This document shows positions 7,343 to 15,507 of a stretch of 38,751 nt of DNA, piece by piece; the stretch's first letter is position 1; the number at the start of each line of letters is the position of its first letter. Origin of the DNA: Rhodopseudomonas sp. GTDB taxonomy: Bacteria > Pseudomonadota > Alphaproteobacteria > Rhizobiales > Xanthobacteraceae. Below the pieces are notes generated by a model. The model made no database searches. It worked only from the letters and a program-made list of their open reading frames with translations, and was not told where the DNA came from. A program made the translations under genes and the position numbers. The stretch spans positions 1 to 38,751 of the forward strand of contig WGNB01000068.1 of assembly GCA_016124795.1 (NCBI GenBank), given 5' to 3'.

Positions 7343-8167
7343 TTACCGGTCCTGCCACTTCGGTTCGCGTTTATCGATAAAGGCGCAGATGCCTTCCTCG
7401 GCATCGCGCGCCATCATGTTCTCGGTCATCACGCCGGAGGCATAGGCATAGGCCTCCGCCAGCCCCATTTCGGCCTGACGGTAGAAAGCCTGTTTGCCGA
7501 CCTTCAACGTATAAGCCGACTTCGCCGCGATCTGCTTGGCCAAAGCCACGGCGGCTTTCAGTTCGTCACCGGCCGGCACGACACGGTTGACGAGACCGAT
7601 CTCGGCGGCGCGCGCGGCCGGCACCATTTCGCCGGTGAGCAGCATTTCCATGGCGTGCTTGCGCGATACGTTGCGCGACAGCGCCACCATCGGCGTCGAG
7701 CAGAACAGGCCGATATCGACGCCGGGCGTGGCGAACTTGGCGGCCGCGGCCGCGATCGCCAGGTCGCAGCTTGCGACCAGCTGGCAGCCGGCAGCGGTGG
7801 CGACGCCCTGCACGGCGGCGATGACCGGTTGCGGCAGATTGACGATCTTCTGCATCATTTCGCTACAGGTCAGCATGGTGGTGCGGAAGAATTCGCGGCC
7901 GCCATCGGCGTCGCCGCGCTGCGCGGTCAGCTCTTTCAGATCGTGGCCGGCGCAGAAGGCCGGTCCGTTGGCCGCGATCACCGCGGCGCGCACGTCCTTG
8001 TCGGCGGCGATGTCGTCGAGCGCCTGCGCCAGCGCGGCGAGCAAGTCCATCGACAGGCTGTTGCGCGCGTTCGGACGGTTTAGTGTCAGGATGGCGACGG
8101 GGCCGTCGGTCTCGCGCAACAGGATGGTGGCGGCGGGGTCGATGGCGCGAGCGGTCTGGCTGGTCAT
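7343..8167 (-). CDS. Crotonase-fold protein (ECHDC3-like enoyl-CoA hydratase family)
   Basis: A 274-residue crotonase. The CoA-binding and oxyanion-hole segments are present: LTLNRPNARNSLSMDLL, AFCAGHDLKEL, and PVIAAVQGVATAAGCQLVASCDLA. In rat-type enoyl-CoA hydratase two glutamates do the chemistry, in GGGCE and in the following QPE motif. Here the equivalents are Gln (AAGCQ, about residue 129) and Gly (ATPGV, about 149). This matches the ECHDC3 subgroup and argues against simple hydration of enoyl-CoA. I chose ATG 8167; the longer in-frame version has no family support. It is the first of a leftward run reaching metY. Confidence 0.88.
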   Translation of the reverse strand: MTSQTARAIDPAATILLRETDGPVAILTLNRPNARNSLSMDLLAALAQALDDIAADKDVRAAVIAANGPAFCAGHDLKELTAQRGDADGGREFFRTTMLTCSEMMQKIVNLPQPVIAAVQGVATAAGCQLVASCDLAIAAAAAKFATPGVDIGLFCSTPMVALSRNVSRKHAMEMLLTGEMVPAARAAEIGLVNRVVPAGDELKAAVALAKQIAAKSAYTLKVGKQAFYRQAEMGLAEAYAYASGVMTENMMARDAEEGICAFIDKREPKWQDR

Positions 8168-8302
8168 GGCCGCAAACTTAATCCGATGCCGGTGACAAGC
8201 AAGGCCGCGCCGTTGCACGCGGACGATTGACGGAGGGGCCGGCCGCTTGGTTTATGACAGCCACGCCGGATCAGCCGGCGACCGGACAGGGAGTGGGCGA
8301 CC

Positions 8303-8746
8303 ATGAGCAAGGCCAAACCGGCGCCAGCGCTTTCGGCCGCGGAGATTTCCGAGATCCTGGCGGTTGAGTTTCCGCAGGCTTTTTACGACGGCAGCGGCCT
8401 GACCATCGAGCGGGTCGATTATGGCGACGTCCGCATCCGCAAGGCGTTCCACGAAGACCATCTGCGGCCGGGCGGCACGATTTCCGGCCCGACCATGATG
8501 GAACTGGCCGATTTCGCGATGTATGTCGCGGTGTTTTCGGCGGTCGGCGCGCAGGCTTTGGCGGTGACCACCAATTTGAACATCAATTTCCTGCGCAAGC
8601 CGGCGCAAGCCGACCTGATCGCGGAAGCCCGGCTGATGAAAGTCGGCAAACGGCTGGCGGTCGGCGAGGTGAGTCTCTATTCCGATGGCGAAGACGAGCC
8701 GGTGGCCCATGTCACCTCGACTTATTCGCTGCCTGTGCGGTCTTGA
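8303..8746 (+). CDS. PaaI-family hotdog thioesterase
   Basis: A 147-residue hotdog-fold acyl-CoA thioesterase. The active-site helix HLRPGGTISGPTMMELADFAMY matches the PaaI pattern (HxGxxxGxxxxxLAD), and the following strands ALAVTTNLNINFLRKPAQADLIAEARLMKVGKRLAVGEVSLYS are typical. It would release free CoA from aryl- or acyl-CoA esters. A GGGAG ribosome-binding site lies about 10 bases before the ATG. It is divergent from the crotonase-fold gene, so the two may share control and substrates. Confidence 0.87.
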   Translation: MSKAKPAPALSAAEISEILAVEFPQAFYDGSGLTIERVDYGDVRIRKAFHEDHLRPGGTISGPTMMELADFAMYVAVFSAVGAQALAVTTNLNINFLRKPAQADLIAEARLMKVGKRLAVGEVSLYSDGEDEPVAHVTSTYSLPVRS

Positions 8747-8841
8747 TTTTTGCCTGTGTTAAAAGTGGCTTAGAGGGTAGGTACTGAAATACCTTTCGTA
8801 TAAAGCATTGATATACATAACTTAATTTAAGCGCGCGGACA

Positions 8842-8870
8842 TTGACCGCGACGGGGCGAACGGCTAGAAC
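8842..8870 (+). promoter_or_regulatory. Promoter of rplM-rpsI
   Basis: TTGACC (8842-8847) and TAGAAC (8865-8870) are separated by exactly 17 bases, a good fit to the housekeeping promoter. Transcription would start near 8878, leaving a leader of about 45 bases. The leader contains GGCAC and GTGCC (8882-8902), which can form a short hairpin just before the AAGGA ribosome-binding site (8911-8915). In E. coli L13 represses its own operon; whether this leader is the target here is unknown. Confidence 0.6.
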
Positions 8871-8921
8871 CCGCCATCTTCGGCACACGGATAAAAGCGT
8901 GCCTATCCCCAAGGATTTGTC

Positions 8922-9389
8922 ATGAAGACGACCAAATCGGCGAAGGCCGCCGACATTGAAAAGAAATGGCTGATCGTCGACGCCTCCGGGCTCGTCGTCG
9001 GCCGTCTCGCCACGTTGGTCGCGATGCGCCTGCGCGGCAAGCACAAAGCGACTTACACCCCGCATGTCGACGACGGCGACAATGTCATCGTCATCAATGC
9101 CGCCAAGGCGGTGTTCACGGGCCGCAAGCGCGACAACAAAGTCTACTACCACCACACCGGCTTCATCGGCGGCATCAAGGAGCGCACCGCGCGCTCGATC
9201 TTCGAGGGCAAGTTCCCGGAGCGGATCGTCGAGAAGGCGGTTGAGCGCATGTTGCCGCGCGGTCCGCTGGGCCGTGTCCAGTTCGGAAACCTGCGGGTCT
9301 ATCCGGGCGCCGAGCATCCGCATGAAGCGCAGAAGCCGGAGCCGCTCGATATTGCCGCGATGAATCGCAAGAACGTGAGGAGTGCCTGA
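8922..9389 (+). CDS. rplM: 50S ribosomal protein L13
   Basis: A 155-residue L13. It opens with [40 protein letters not shown] and carries the signature [33 protein letters not shown] near the C-terminus. L13 is an early assembly protein of the large subunit. It has an AAGGA site 6 bases before the ATG, starts the operon with rpsI and ends two bases before the rpsI start. The N-terminus is slightly longer than E. coli L13 (142 residues), as usual in alphaproteobacteria. Confidence 0.98.
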   Translation: MKTTKSAKAADIEKKWLIVDASGLVVGRLATLVAMRLRGKHKATYTPHVDDGDNVIVINAAKAVFTGRKRDNKVYYHHTGFIGGIKERTARSIFEGKFPERIVEKAVERMLPRGPLGRVQFGNLRVYPGAEHPHEAQKPEPLDIAAMNRKNVRSA

Positions 9390-9391
9390 TC

Positions 9392-9868
9392 GTGGCCGAG
9401 ACCATTCAGTCGATGGAAGGATTGGCGTCCCTCAAGCCGGAAGCTCCGGAAGCGCCGACTTACGTGCAGAAGCTCGACGCCCAGGGCCGCGCCTATGCCA
9501 CCGGCAAGCGCAAGAACGCGGTTGCCCGCGTCTGGATCAAGCCGGGTTCCGGCAAGGTCACCGTCAACACCCGCACGATCGAAACGTTCTTCGCCCGTCC
9601 GGTGCTGCGCATGCTGATCCAGCAGCCGCTGGTCGCCGCCAACCGCGTCACCCAGTACGATGTCGTCTGCACCGTGTCGGGCGGCGGTCTGTCGGGTCAG
9701 GCCGGCGCCGTGCGTCATGGCATCTCCAAGGCGCTGACCTATTTCGAACCGGACCTGCGCGGCGTGCTCAAGCGCGGTGGATTCCTCACCCGCGACTCGC
9801 GCGTGGTCGAGCGTAAGAAGTACGGCAAGGCCAAGGCCCGCCGTTCGTTCCAGTTCTCGAAGCGCTAA
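9392..9868 (+). CDS. rpsI: 30S ribosomal protein S9
   Basis: A 158-residue S9. An acidic/proline N-terminal extension of about 33 residues precedes the conserved core [25 protein letters not shown], and the C-terminal tail ends in [11 protein letters not shown], which reaches toward the P-site tRNA in the 30S subunit. The start is a GTG with GAGGAG upstream, two bases after the rplM stop, so the genes are translated in tandem. The long N-terminus is typical of Rhizobiales S9. Confidence 0.98.
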   Translation: MAETIQSMEGLASLKPEAPEAPTYVQKLDAQGRAYATGKRKNAVARVWIKPGSGKVTVNTRTIETFFARPVLRMLIQQPLVAANRVTQYDVVCTVSGGGLSGQAGAVRHGISKALTYFEPDLRGVLKRGGFLTRDSRVVERKKYGKAKARRSFQFSKR

Positions 9869-9898
9869 GTCGCGTCTCGACAATCGCGAAAAATGCAG

Positions 9899-9927
9899 AG
9901 GGCGCGCCGCAAGGTGCGCCCTTTTGC
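9899..9927 (+). terminator. Rho-independent terminator after rpsI
   Basis: GGGCGC (9900-9905) pairs with GCGCCC (9916-9921) and is followed at once by TTTT, 30 bases after the rpsI stop. Confidence 0.8.
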
Positions 9928-9976
9928 TTTGCCGGGGCCGGCTCTTTTGTCGGCGCCGGCGCGGCCGGCAGATTGG

Positions 9977-10042
9977 CGACAATTGTCGTGCCGCCGTTTA
10001 CCGCCCGGCAAGGCTAACCGCCGTTGAGTGTTACCGCGGTAA
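9977..10042 (+). promoter_or_regulatory. Two perfect palindromes before the first GGDEF gene
   Basis: CGACAATTGTCG (9977-9988) and TTACCGCGGTAA (10031-10042) are both perfect 12-bp palindromes. They are 54 bases apart and lie 61-126 bases before the ATG at 10103. Such sites often bind dimeric regulators. No matching regulator gene is adjacent and no clear -35/-10 pair is seen, so the role is open. Confidence 0.4.
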
Positions 10043-10102
10043 GGAACGCCCAAACAATGTGACTATATCGTCGCCGTGCGCCGACGCGGCGTCAGGGTTG
10101 TC

Positions 10103-11356
10103 ATGTTGCTCGATATCCAGACTTTATCCGTTGTGACGGTCTTCGTGACCGTGCTGGTCGGCTGTCTGCTGGTGTTTGCCGGCTGGCAGAACCGCGCCAT
10201 GCGCGAACCGATCCTCTGGGGCGCGGCCTTCATGGTCGGCGGTCTCGGTCTCGGGTTGGTCTGTCTGCGTGGCGTCGTTCCAGACTGGCTGTCGATCGAA
10301 GTCGGCAATAGTTTCGGCCTGACCGCCTATGCCATGCTGTGGGCCGGTGCGCGGCAGTTCGACCGGCGTCCGATACGCCCGGTGCTGCCCACGATGGTGG
10401 CGCCGATCGCGATCTGGCTGGTTGCCTGTGCCACGCCGTTCTTTGCCAACGACATCCATTGGCGCGTGGTGTTGTCGTCCGCCTTGATCGGCCTGCTGAC
10501 GCTGGCCAGCGCCCGGGAAATCTGGCGTGGCCGGGCCGAAGCCTTGATGTCGCGCTGGCCGACGCTATGGGTGCTGTTCGCCTATGCCGCCATGTTGCTG
10601 GCACGGATCGTGGCGACGCTGTTGCTGCCGTCGATGCGGGGACCGTCGGTGCTGACCGGCTTGCCTTTCGCGTTGCTGGCCTTCGGCACGCTGGTGTTTA
10701 CCGTCGTGCTGGCCTTCCTGCTGCTCAACATGACCAAGGAGCGCACCGAGCTGCATCACAAGATCGCGTCGCTGATCGATCCCTTGACCGGCGTCGCCAA
10801 TCGCCGAGCCTTCATCGATGGGGTCAACCGTCGTCTGGCGCGCCGCGATCTCGCCGACGCGCCAGTAACGGTCCTGCTGTTCGACCTCGATCATTTCAAA
10901 CGGATCAACGACCGGCTCGGCCACGCCACCGGCGACGTCGTGTTGCAGTTGTTCGCTGCGATCGCGGCCGAAACGCTCGGGCCCGATGCGCTGTTCGGCC
11001 GGATCGGCGGTGAGGAATTCGCCGCCATGGCGCCGGTCGGCGATCTCGGCGAGGCTGTCGCTGTGGCCGAGCGGGTGCGGCGGCGTTTTGCAGCCGCCGC
11101 CGCGCGTCACGCCGCCGGCACGCTGACGCCGAGTTGCAGCGTCGGCGTTACGCTGGCCTCCGACGCCGAGGTGACGATCGCCGGTCTGCTGGCGGCTGCC
11201 GACCAGGCGCTCTATCTGGCCAAGGCGAATGGCCGCAATCGCGTCGAGTGCGGTACGTCGGCGCCCGGCATCGCGCCGTCATCGCCGGACGACAATGACG
11301 ACGCGGCCGACGACGGTTCGCCGCGGCGCTGGCGCCGGATTTCGGCGGTCGCCTGA
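10103..11356 (+). CDS. Membrane diguanylate cyclase (GGDEF), no I-site
   Basis: About 417 residues. Roughly six transmembrane helices fill residues 1-210. A short linker (TKERTELHHKIAS) leads to a GGDEF domain with DPLTGVANRRAF, LFDLDHFKRINDRLGHATGD and the active-site GGEEF at about 302-306. All residues for making c-di-GMP from two GTP appear present. The inhibitory RxxD site expected five residues before the signature reads GPDA, so product inhibition at that site is probably absent. The C-terminal 40 residues are acidic and disordered (SSPDDNDDAADD). I prefer ATG 10103 over GTG 10076. It is paralogous to the next gene in architecture. Confidence 0.9.
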   Translation: MLLDIQTLSVVTVFVTVLVGCLLVFAGWQNRAMREPILWGAAFMVGGLGLGLVCLRGVVPDWLSIEVGNSFGLTAYAMLWAGARQFDRRPIRPVLPTMVAPIAIWLVACATPFFANDIHWRVVLSSALIGLLTLASAREIWRGRAEALMSRWPTLWVLFAYAAMLLARIVATLLLPSMRGPSVLTGLPFALLAFGTLVFTVVLAFLLLNMTKERTELHHKIASLIDPLTGVANRRAFIDGVNRRLARRDLADAPVTVLLFDLDHFKRINDRLGHATGDVVLQLFAAIAAETLGPDALFGRIGGEEFAAMAPVGDLGEAVAVAERVRRRFAAAAARHAAGTLTPSCSVGVTLASDAEVTIAGLLAAADQALYLAKANGRNRVECGTSAPGIAPSSPDDNDDAADDGSPRRWRRISAVA

Positions 11357-11519
11357 ACCGCATTTGACGCGACATTTAAATAATCGGTTTCGCAAACAAG
11401 TTGCATCGAATGCGGCGGATGCGGACAAAGGTTTCGGCAGGATTCGGCTGTAGTTTTTTTGAAAAGCCGTCGGTTCATCGCCGCCCGCTGGACGGGCCGC
11501 GCGGCAAGCCGGAATCTTG

Positions 11520-12791
11520 ATGTTCGACGCTGCGATGATCAATCCCGATCTGCTGGACGTGCCGACGTTGATGTTCGCGGCCGCCTGCATCATCGGCTTT
11601 CTCGGCCTGTTCATGGTCGTCAACTGGTTGCAGCAGCGCGAGGTCGGCGCGCTGGCCTGGTGGGGCGCGGCCTATCTGATCGGCGCGGCGGCGATCGGTT
11701 TGCGCGGCGCGCCAACGCCGATGGTAGCGATCGCGCCGGTGTGGCCGGAGGCATTGGTCTTTGTTGCCTGCGGCATGGTGTGGAACGGCGTCCGGTTGTT
11801 CCACGGCCGCAAGCTGTGGCCGGCGGCGATCTTTGCCGGCGCCGGGCTCTGGCTGGCGGTCGCCTGGCTGCCGGGTTTGGAACCGGGCAGTTACGCCCGC
11901 ATCATGGCCGGCGTCGTTATCGTCGCCGTTTATTCGCTGTGTATCGCTGGCGAGCTGGTGCGCGAGCGCCGCCGGTCGCTTTATTCGCGCGGCACGGCGA
12001 TCGCGGTGCCGCTGCTCTACACCGTTACCTTCCTGTTGCCGTTGGCGATGCGGATGCTGTTTCCGGACGTCGTCGCCGAGCGTTGGCTGACGATCATGGC
12101 GCTCGAGACCATCATCTATGCGGTCGGCACCGCCTTCATCGTGCTGCTGATGGTCAAGGACCATCACGTCCATTTCTATCGTCAGGCCGCCACCACCGAC
12201 AGCCTGACCGGGCTGCTCAATCGAGGCGCGTTTCTGGCGGCGGCCAATGCGTTGCAGGCGCGCCAGGGGCCGCGCGGCGAGCCGGTGACGCTGCTGATGT
12301 TCGACCTCGACAAGTTCAAGTCGATCAACGACCGGTTCGGTCATGCGATTGGCGACAGCGTGTTGCGGGTCTTTGCCCAGGTGGCGCGCACCAGCATGCG
12401 CGCGACCGATATTCTCGGCCGGCTCGGCGGTGAGGAATTCGTCGCCATGGTGCCGGAGCCGATGGAAGGCGCGGTCAATGTCGCCGAGCGGCTGCGCGCT
12501 GGCTTCGAAGCCGCCGGCGTCATCGTCGACGGGTTGGCGATCGGCGCGACAGTATCGAGCGGGCTGGCGACGTCGTACCGCGTCGAACCGGATATCGACA
12601 GTTTGCTGCTGCGCGCCGACGCCGCGCTTTATCGCGCCAAGAATGACGGTCGGAACCGTTTCGTCTGCGCCGACGAGGAACCGGGCAGCGAACAGGCGCG
12701 CGCCAGGGCGCAAGCGTCGAAGGCTGCCGGGCTCAAGCGACGCTGGGTGGCGCGCCGGCCCAAACCCGGCGATGCGCCGGCGGCCGGCTGA
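11520..12791 (+). CDS. Membrane diguanylate cyclase (GGDEF) with I-site
   Basis: About 423 residues with the same plan as the preceding gene: about six N-terminal membrane helices (residues 15-212), then a GGDEF domain with DSLTGLLNRGAF, MFDLDKFKSINDRFGHAIGD and GGEEF at about 303-307. An RATD motif lies exactly five residues before the signature, so the inhibitory c-di-GMP I-site (RxxD) is intact. The C-terminus is basic (KRRWVARRPKP), unlike the acidic tail of its neighbour. ATG 11520 has GGA 8 bases upstream. The 163-base gap to the previous gene contains no terminator that I can see. Confidence 0.9.
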   Translation: MFDAAMINPDLLDVPTLMFAAACIIGFLGLFMVVNWLQQREVGALAWWGAAYLIGAAAIGLRGAPTPMVAIAPVWPEALVFVACGMVWNGVRLFHGRKLWPAAIFAGAGLWLAVAWLPGLEPGSYARIMAGVVIVAVYSLCIAGELVRERRRSLYSRGTAIAVPLLYTVTFLLPLAMRMLFPDVVAERWLTIMALETIIYAVGTAFIVLLMVKDHHVHFYRQAATTDSLTGLLNRGAFLAAANALQARQGPRGEPVTLLMFDLDKFKSINDRFGHAIGDSVLRVFAQVARTSMRATDILGRLGGEEFVAMVPEPMEGAVNVAERLRAGFEAAGVIVDGLAIGATVSSGLATSYRVEPDIDSLLLRADAALYRAKNDGRNRFVCADEEPGSEQARARAQASKAAGLKRRWVARRPKPGDAPAAG

Positions 12792-12794
12792 CGG

Positions 12795-13556
12795 TCAGGC
12801 TACCGGCGTCGGGTCCGGCGCCTGAAACACCTGAGCGATGTCGGCTGCGCTCATCAGGCGATAGCGGCCGGGTTCCAGATCGTCCGGCAGGGTCAAGGCT
12901 CCGATCCGGTCGCGGTGCAGGGCGACGACATGGTTGCCGACCGCCGCGAACATGCGCCGCACCATGTGATAACGGCCTTCCGTCACCGTCACATAAGCCC
13001 GGGTCGGTGTCGCGACTTCGAGCAGCGCCGGTTCGAGTGGTTTGGTCTCGCCGTCGAGCATCAGCGTGCCGGCGGCGAACAGTTTGCCTTCGTCGCCGCG
13101 CAGCGGCCGGTCGAGTGTGACGTCATAACGCTTGGTGACGTTGCTGCGCGGCGAGATGATCTTGTGCAGCAGCGCGCCATCGTCGGTCATCAGCAGCAGG
13201 CCGGAGGTGTCCTTGTCGAGCCGGCCGACGGTCGAGATCGCCGGCTCGCGCCGCCGCCAGCGCTCCGGTAACAGGCCATAGACCAGCGGACCCTGCTCCT
13301 TATGCGAGCAGGTGACGCCGAGCGGCTTGTTGAGCATCAGGCAGAGACCGGGCGGCGGATCGAGCGCTTCGTCGTCGACGGTCATGCGGTCCGCAAGATC
13401 GGCGGTCACCGCGATCTTGGCGTCGCTGTCGTCGACGATCTCGCCGTCGAGCGTGACAAGACCGGCCCAGATCAGTTGCTGGACCTCGCGGCGCGAGCCA
13501 TAGCCGAGATTGGCGAGCAGGCGGTCGAGACGCAGCGCGGCGGTCTTCACGCTCAT
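12795..13556 (-). CDS. rsuA: 16S rRNA pseudouridine synthase RsuA
   Basis: A 253-residue pseudouridine synthase of the RsuA/RluB/E/F family. An S4 RNA-binding domain (LRLDRLLANLGYGSRREVQQLIWAGLVTLDG) is followed by the catalytic domain with GRLDKDTSGLLLMTDDG, whose first Asp (about 114) is the nucleophile. The segment GRYHMVRRMFAAVGNHVVALHR and the overall length fit RsuA (U516 of 16S rRNA) better than RluB. Its ATG overlaps the stop of the upstream methyltransferase gene by the ATGA tetranucleotide, so the two are translationally coupled. That pairs two 16S rRNA modification genes. Confidence 0.88.
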   Translation of the reverse strand: MSVKTAALRLDRLLANLGYGSRREVQQLIWAGLVTLDGEIVDDSDAKIAVTADLADRMTVDDEALDPPPGLCLMLNKPLGVTCSHKEQGPLVYGLLPERWRRREPAISTVGRLDKDTSGLLLMTDDGALLHKIISPRSNVTKRYDVTLDRPLRGDEGKLFAAGTLMLDGETKPLEPALLEVATPTRAYVTVTEGRYHMVRRMFAAVGNHVVALHRDRIGALTLPDDLEPGRYRLMSAADIAQVFQAPDPTPVA

Positions 13557-14464
13557 TTGCGCGCCTCGAAGATCTTGTAACCGGGCGTCTCGATCACCGG
13601 CACGATGTGTTTGAACAGCGGCGTCATCGCCGCCTCATAAGGCAGGTGACGGTTGGCGACCATCAGGCAGGTGCCGCCTTTGCGCAAACTCTCGGCGGCG
13701 CGCTGCACGAAGCGCAAGGCCAGACCGCGCTGCTCCTTGCCGGCGTCATGAAACGGCGCGTTCATCACCACGAAGTCGAGATTGGCGAGGCCGGCATGAT
13801 CGTCGCGCACGTCGCCCCAGACGAAGGCGGCGCGGGCATCGGCGATGTTATGCTGGGCACATTCGACCGCGCGCCGGTCGATGTCGATCAGCGTCAGCTG
13901 GGTGACGGCGGGCGAGGTCAGGATCGCGTGCGACAGGAAGCCGAGGCCGCAGCCGAAATCGGCGCCACGGCCGGAAAGCGCCGGCAGGTGTTCGATCAGC
14001 AGAACAGTGCCGGGATCGAGCCGGTCCCAACTGAACACGCCGGGCTGGGTCCAGACCTTCAGTTCGTCGGACAGGCGGGGACCGCCCTCGGCGACCGCGT
14101 CATCGATCCCGGTCGGCGCCGCCGGGCGGCGCGTGGTGGCGATGCGGTGATGATGCTTCGAGATGTCCTCGACCGCGCAGCCGAAGCCTTCGAGTTCCTT
14201 GCGCAGGCGCGTGCCGCCTTTATCCTTTGGCGCCAGCACCCGCAGCACACCGCCGATATGCAACGCGCGCAACGCTAAAGCCAGCGCATAGCGTCGTTCC
14301 AGCGTGCCGGGCGGCGCCAGCATGATGAGGGTGGCGAGGCTGCCCGGCGCAATGGTTTCGAGCGAAGCCGCGCCGGGCATCAGCGGTGAGAACTGCACGG
14401 CGTCGCGCGGCACGTCGACGAGATCGGCCGGCGGCGTGCCGTAAAGACCTGCCATTGCGGTCAT
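13553..14464 (-). CDS. rsmC: RsmC-like 16S rRNA guanine-N2 methyltransferase
   Basis: About 303 residues. A degenerate N-terminal domain (pseudo-methyltransferase, with PPGTLERRYALALALRAL and VLAPKDKGG) precedes an active class I SAM domain. The SAM motif is ADFGCGLGFLS, the acidic loop is LIDIDRRAVECA, and the catalytic motif IV is NAPFHDAG, matching the NPPFHxG of RsmC (m2G1207 of 16S rRNA). NAPF for NPPF is a mild variant. I chose ATG 14464; an in-frame TTG at 14503, four bases after the upstream stop, would couple it directly to the previous gene. The stop overlaps the rsuA start. Confidence 0.8.
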   Translation of the reverse strand: MTAMAGLYGTPPADLVDVPRDAVQFSPLMPGAASLETIAPGSLATLIMLAPPGTLERRYALALALRALHIGGVLRVLAPKDKGGTRLRKELEGFGCAVEDISKHHHRIATTRRPAAPTGIDDAVAEGGPRLSDELKVWTQPGVFSWDRLDPGTVLLIEHLPALSGRGADFGCGLGFLSHAILTSPAVTQLTLIDIDRRAVECAQHNIADARAAFVWGDVRDDHAGLANLDFVVMNAPFHDAGKEQRGLALRFVQRAAESLRKGGTCLMVANRHLPYEAAMTPLFKHIVPVIETPGYKIFEARK

Positions 14465-14507
14465 CGCGCCGCGATCCGGCGTGTCGTCGGGCCCGGTGTT
14501 CAAATCG

Positions 14508-15410
14508 TTATTCCGCCATCACGTCGAGCAGCGCTGGTTTGACGCCGAGCTGATCGATCAGCCGGTTCAACTCGCCGCGGGCCTGGGCGTTGCTGCGCTG
14601 GTGGCGTTCGGCCAGGATCAATTCGTTCTTCATCGAATGTTCGAGGCCGGTCAATTCGGTGACCCGGATCTTGTAGCCGTGCGCTTCCAGCACCAGCCCA
14701 CGAATGACATTGGTGACGTGAGCGCCAAATTCGCGGCGCTGGATCGGATGTCGCCAGAGCTGCCGCATCGGGCCATGCTGGCCGTCGAGCAGGCGCGCGA
14801 CTTCGGCCTGACAGCACGGCACCAGTGCGATCACCTTGGCCTCGTGGCGCAAGGCAAAGCGGATGGCGTCGTCGGTCGCGGTATCGCATGCATGAAGCGC
14901 GGTGACCATATCGGCCCGGCCGCCATCGAGGGTCGCCTCGGCGATTGGCGAGGCGATGAAGCTCATGCGGTCAAATCCGGATTGCGCCGCCAGTTCGCGC
15001 GAAGCTTCGACCAGCTTGTCGCGGGCTTCGATGCCGACGACGGAGCCGCGTCCGGCCGGTCCGAAGATGAGGTCGTAAAGAATAAAGCCGAGGTAGGATT
15101 TGCCGGCGCCGACATCGGCCAGTACCGGATTGCCGTCGTCCTTCAACAAGGTTTCGAGCGCGGGCCGCAACAACTGGGTGAGATGCAGCACCTGGGTCAG
15201 CTTGCGCCGCGAGTCGGCATTGAGCGCGCCGTCACGGGTCAGGATGTGCAGCGCCTTCAGGAGCGGCGCGGATTTCTCCGGCGTCCGGCTTGGCCACATC
15301 GTGCGCCAGTCATTGGGATCTTTCGTCGCCGGGCTTTTGGCCCCCTGCGCCTTCGCGGTCTTCTGGTTGCCGGTTTTGTGCGGGGCGGGCTGGCTGGTGT
15401 TCGGGGTCAT
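14508..15410 (-). CDS. SAM-dependent methyltransferase (Methyltransf_32 type)
   Basis: A 300-residue protein. The first 35 residues are Lys/Pro-rich and probably disordered. Then come the helical segment KALHILTRDGALNADSRRKLTQVLHLTQLL, the SAM motif VLADVGAGKSYLGFILYDLI, GIEARDKLVEAS, and the motif TALHACDTATDDAI...LVPCCQAEV, ending with EHSMKNELILAERH. The HACD and PCC pairs are typical of the METTL25/GSTCD-like Methyltransf_32 family. The substrate is unknown; linkage to rsmC and rsuA suggests RNA or ribosome. It has a strong AGGAGA ribosome-binding site and starts the three-gene leftward unit. Confidence 0.82.
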   Translation of the reverse strand: MTPNTSQPAPHKTGNQKTAKAQGAKSPATKDPNDWRTMWPSRTPEKSAPLLKALHILTRDGALNADSRRKLTQVLHLTQLLRPALETLLKDDGNPVLADVGAGKSYLGFILYDLIFGPAGRGSVVGIEARDKLVEASRELAAQSGFDRMSFIASPIAEATLDGGRADMVTALHACDTATDDAIRFALRHEAKVIALVPCCQAEVARLLDGQHGPMRQLWRHPIQRREFGAHVTNVIRGLVLEAHGYKIRVTELTGLEHSMKNELILAERHQRSNAQARGELNRLIDQLGVKPALLDVMAE

Positions 15411-15507
15411 CGCGGCTCTCCTGCCGGCTATCTAACGCCTCGGGCCGCCGGTTGGAAGAACCTGGCCCTGTTTTGCCCGGTGACCGCCCCTGTCCGCACG
15501 CCTTATT

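Noticed and set aside
8882-8902. L13-binding attenuator hairpin in the rplM leader
   Set aside because: Only a five-base stem with a 12-base loop; too weak to call a separate feature.
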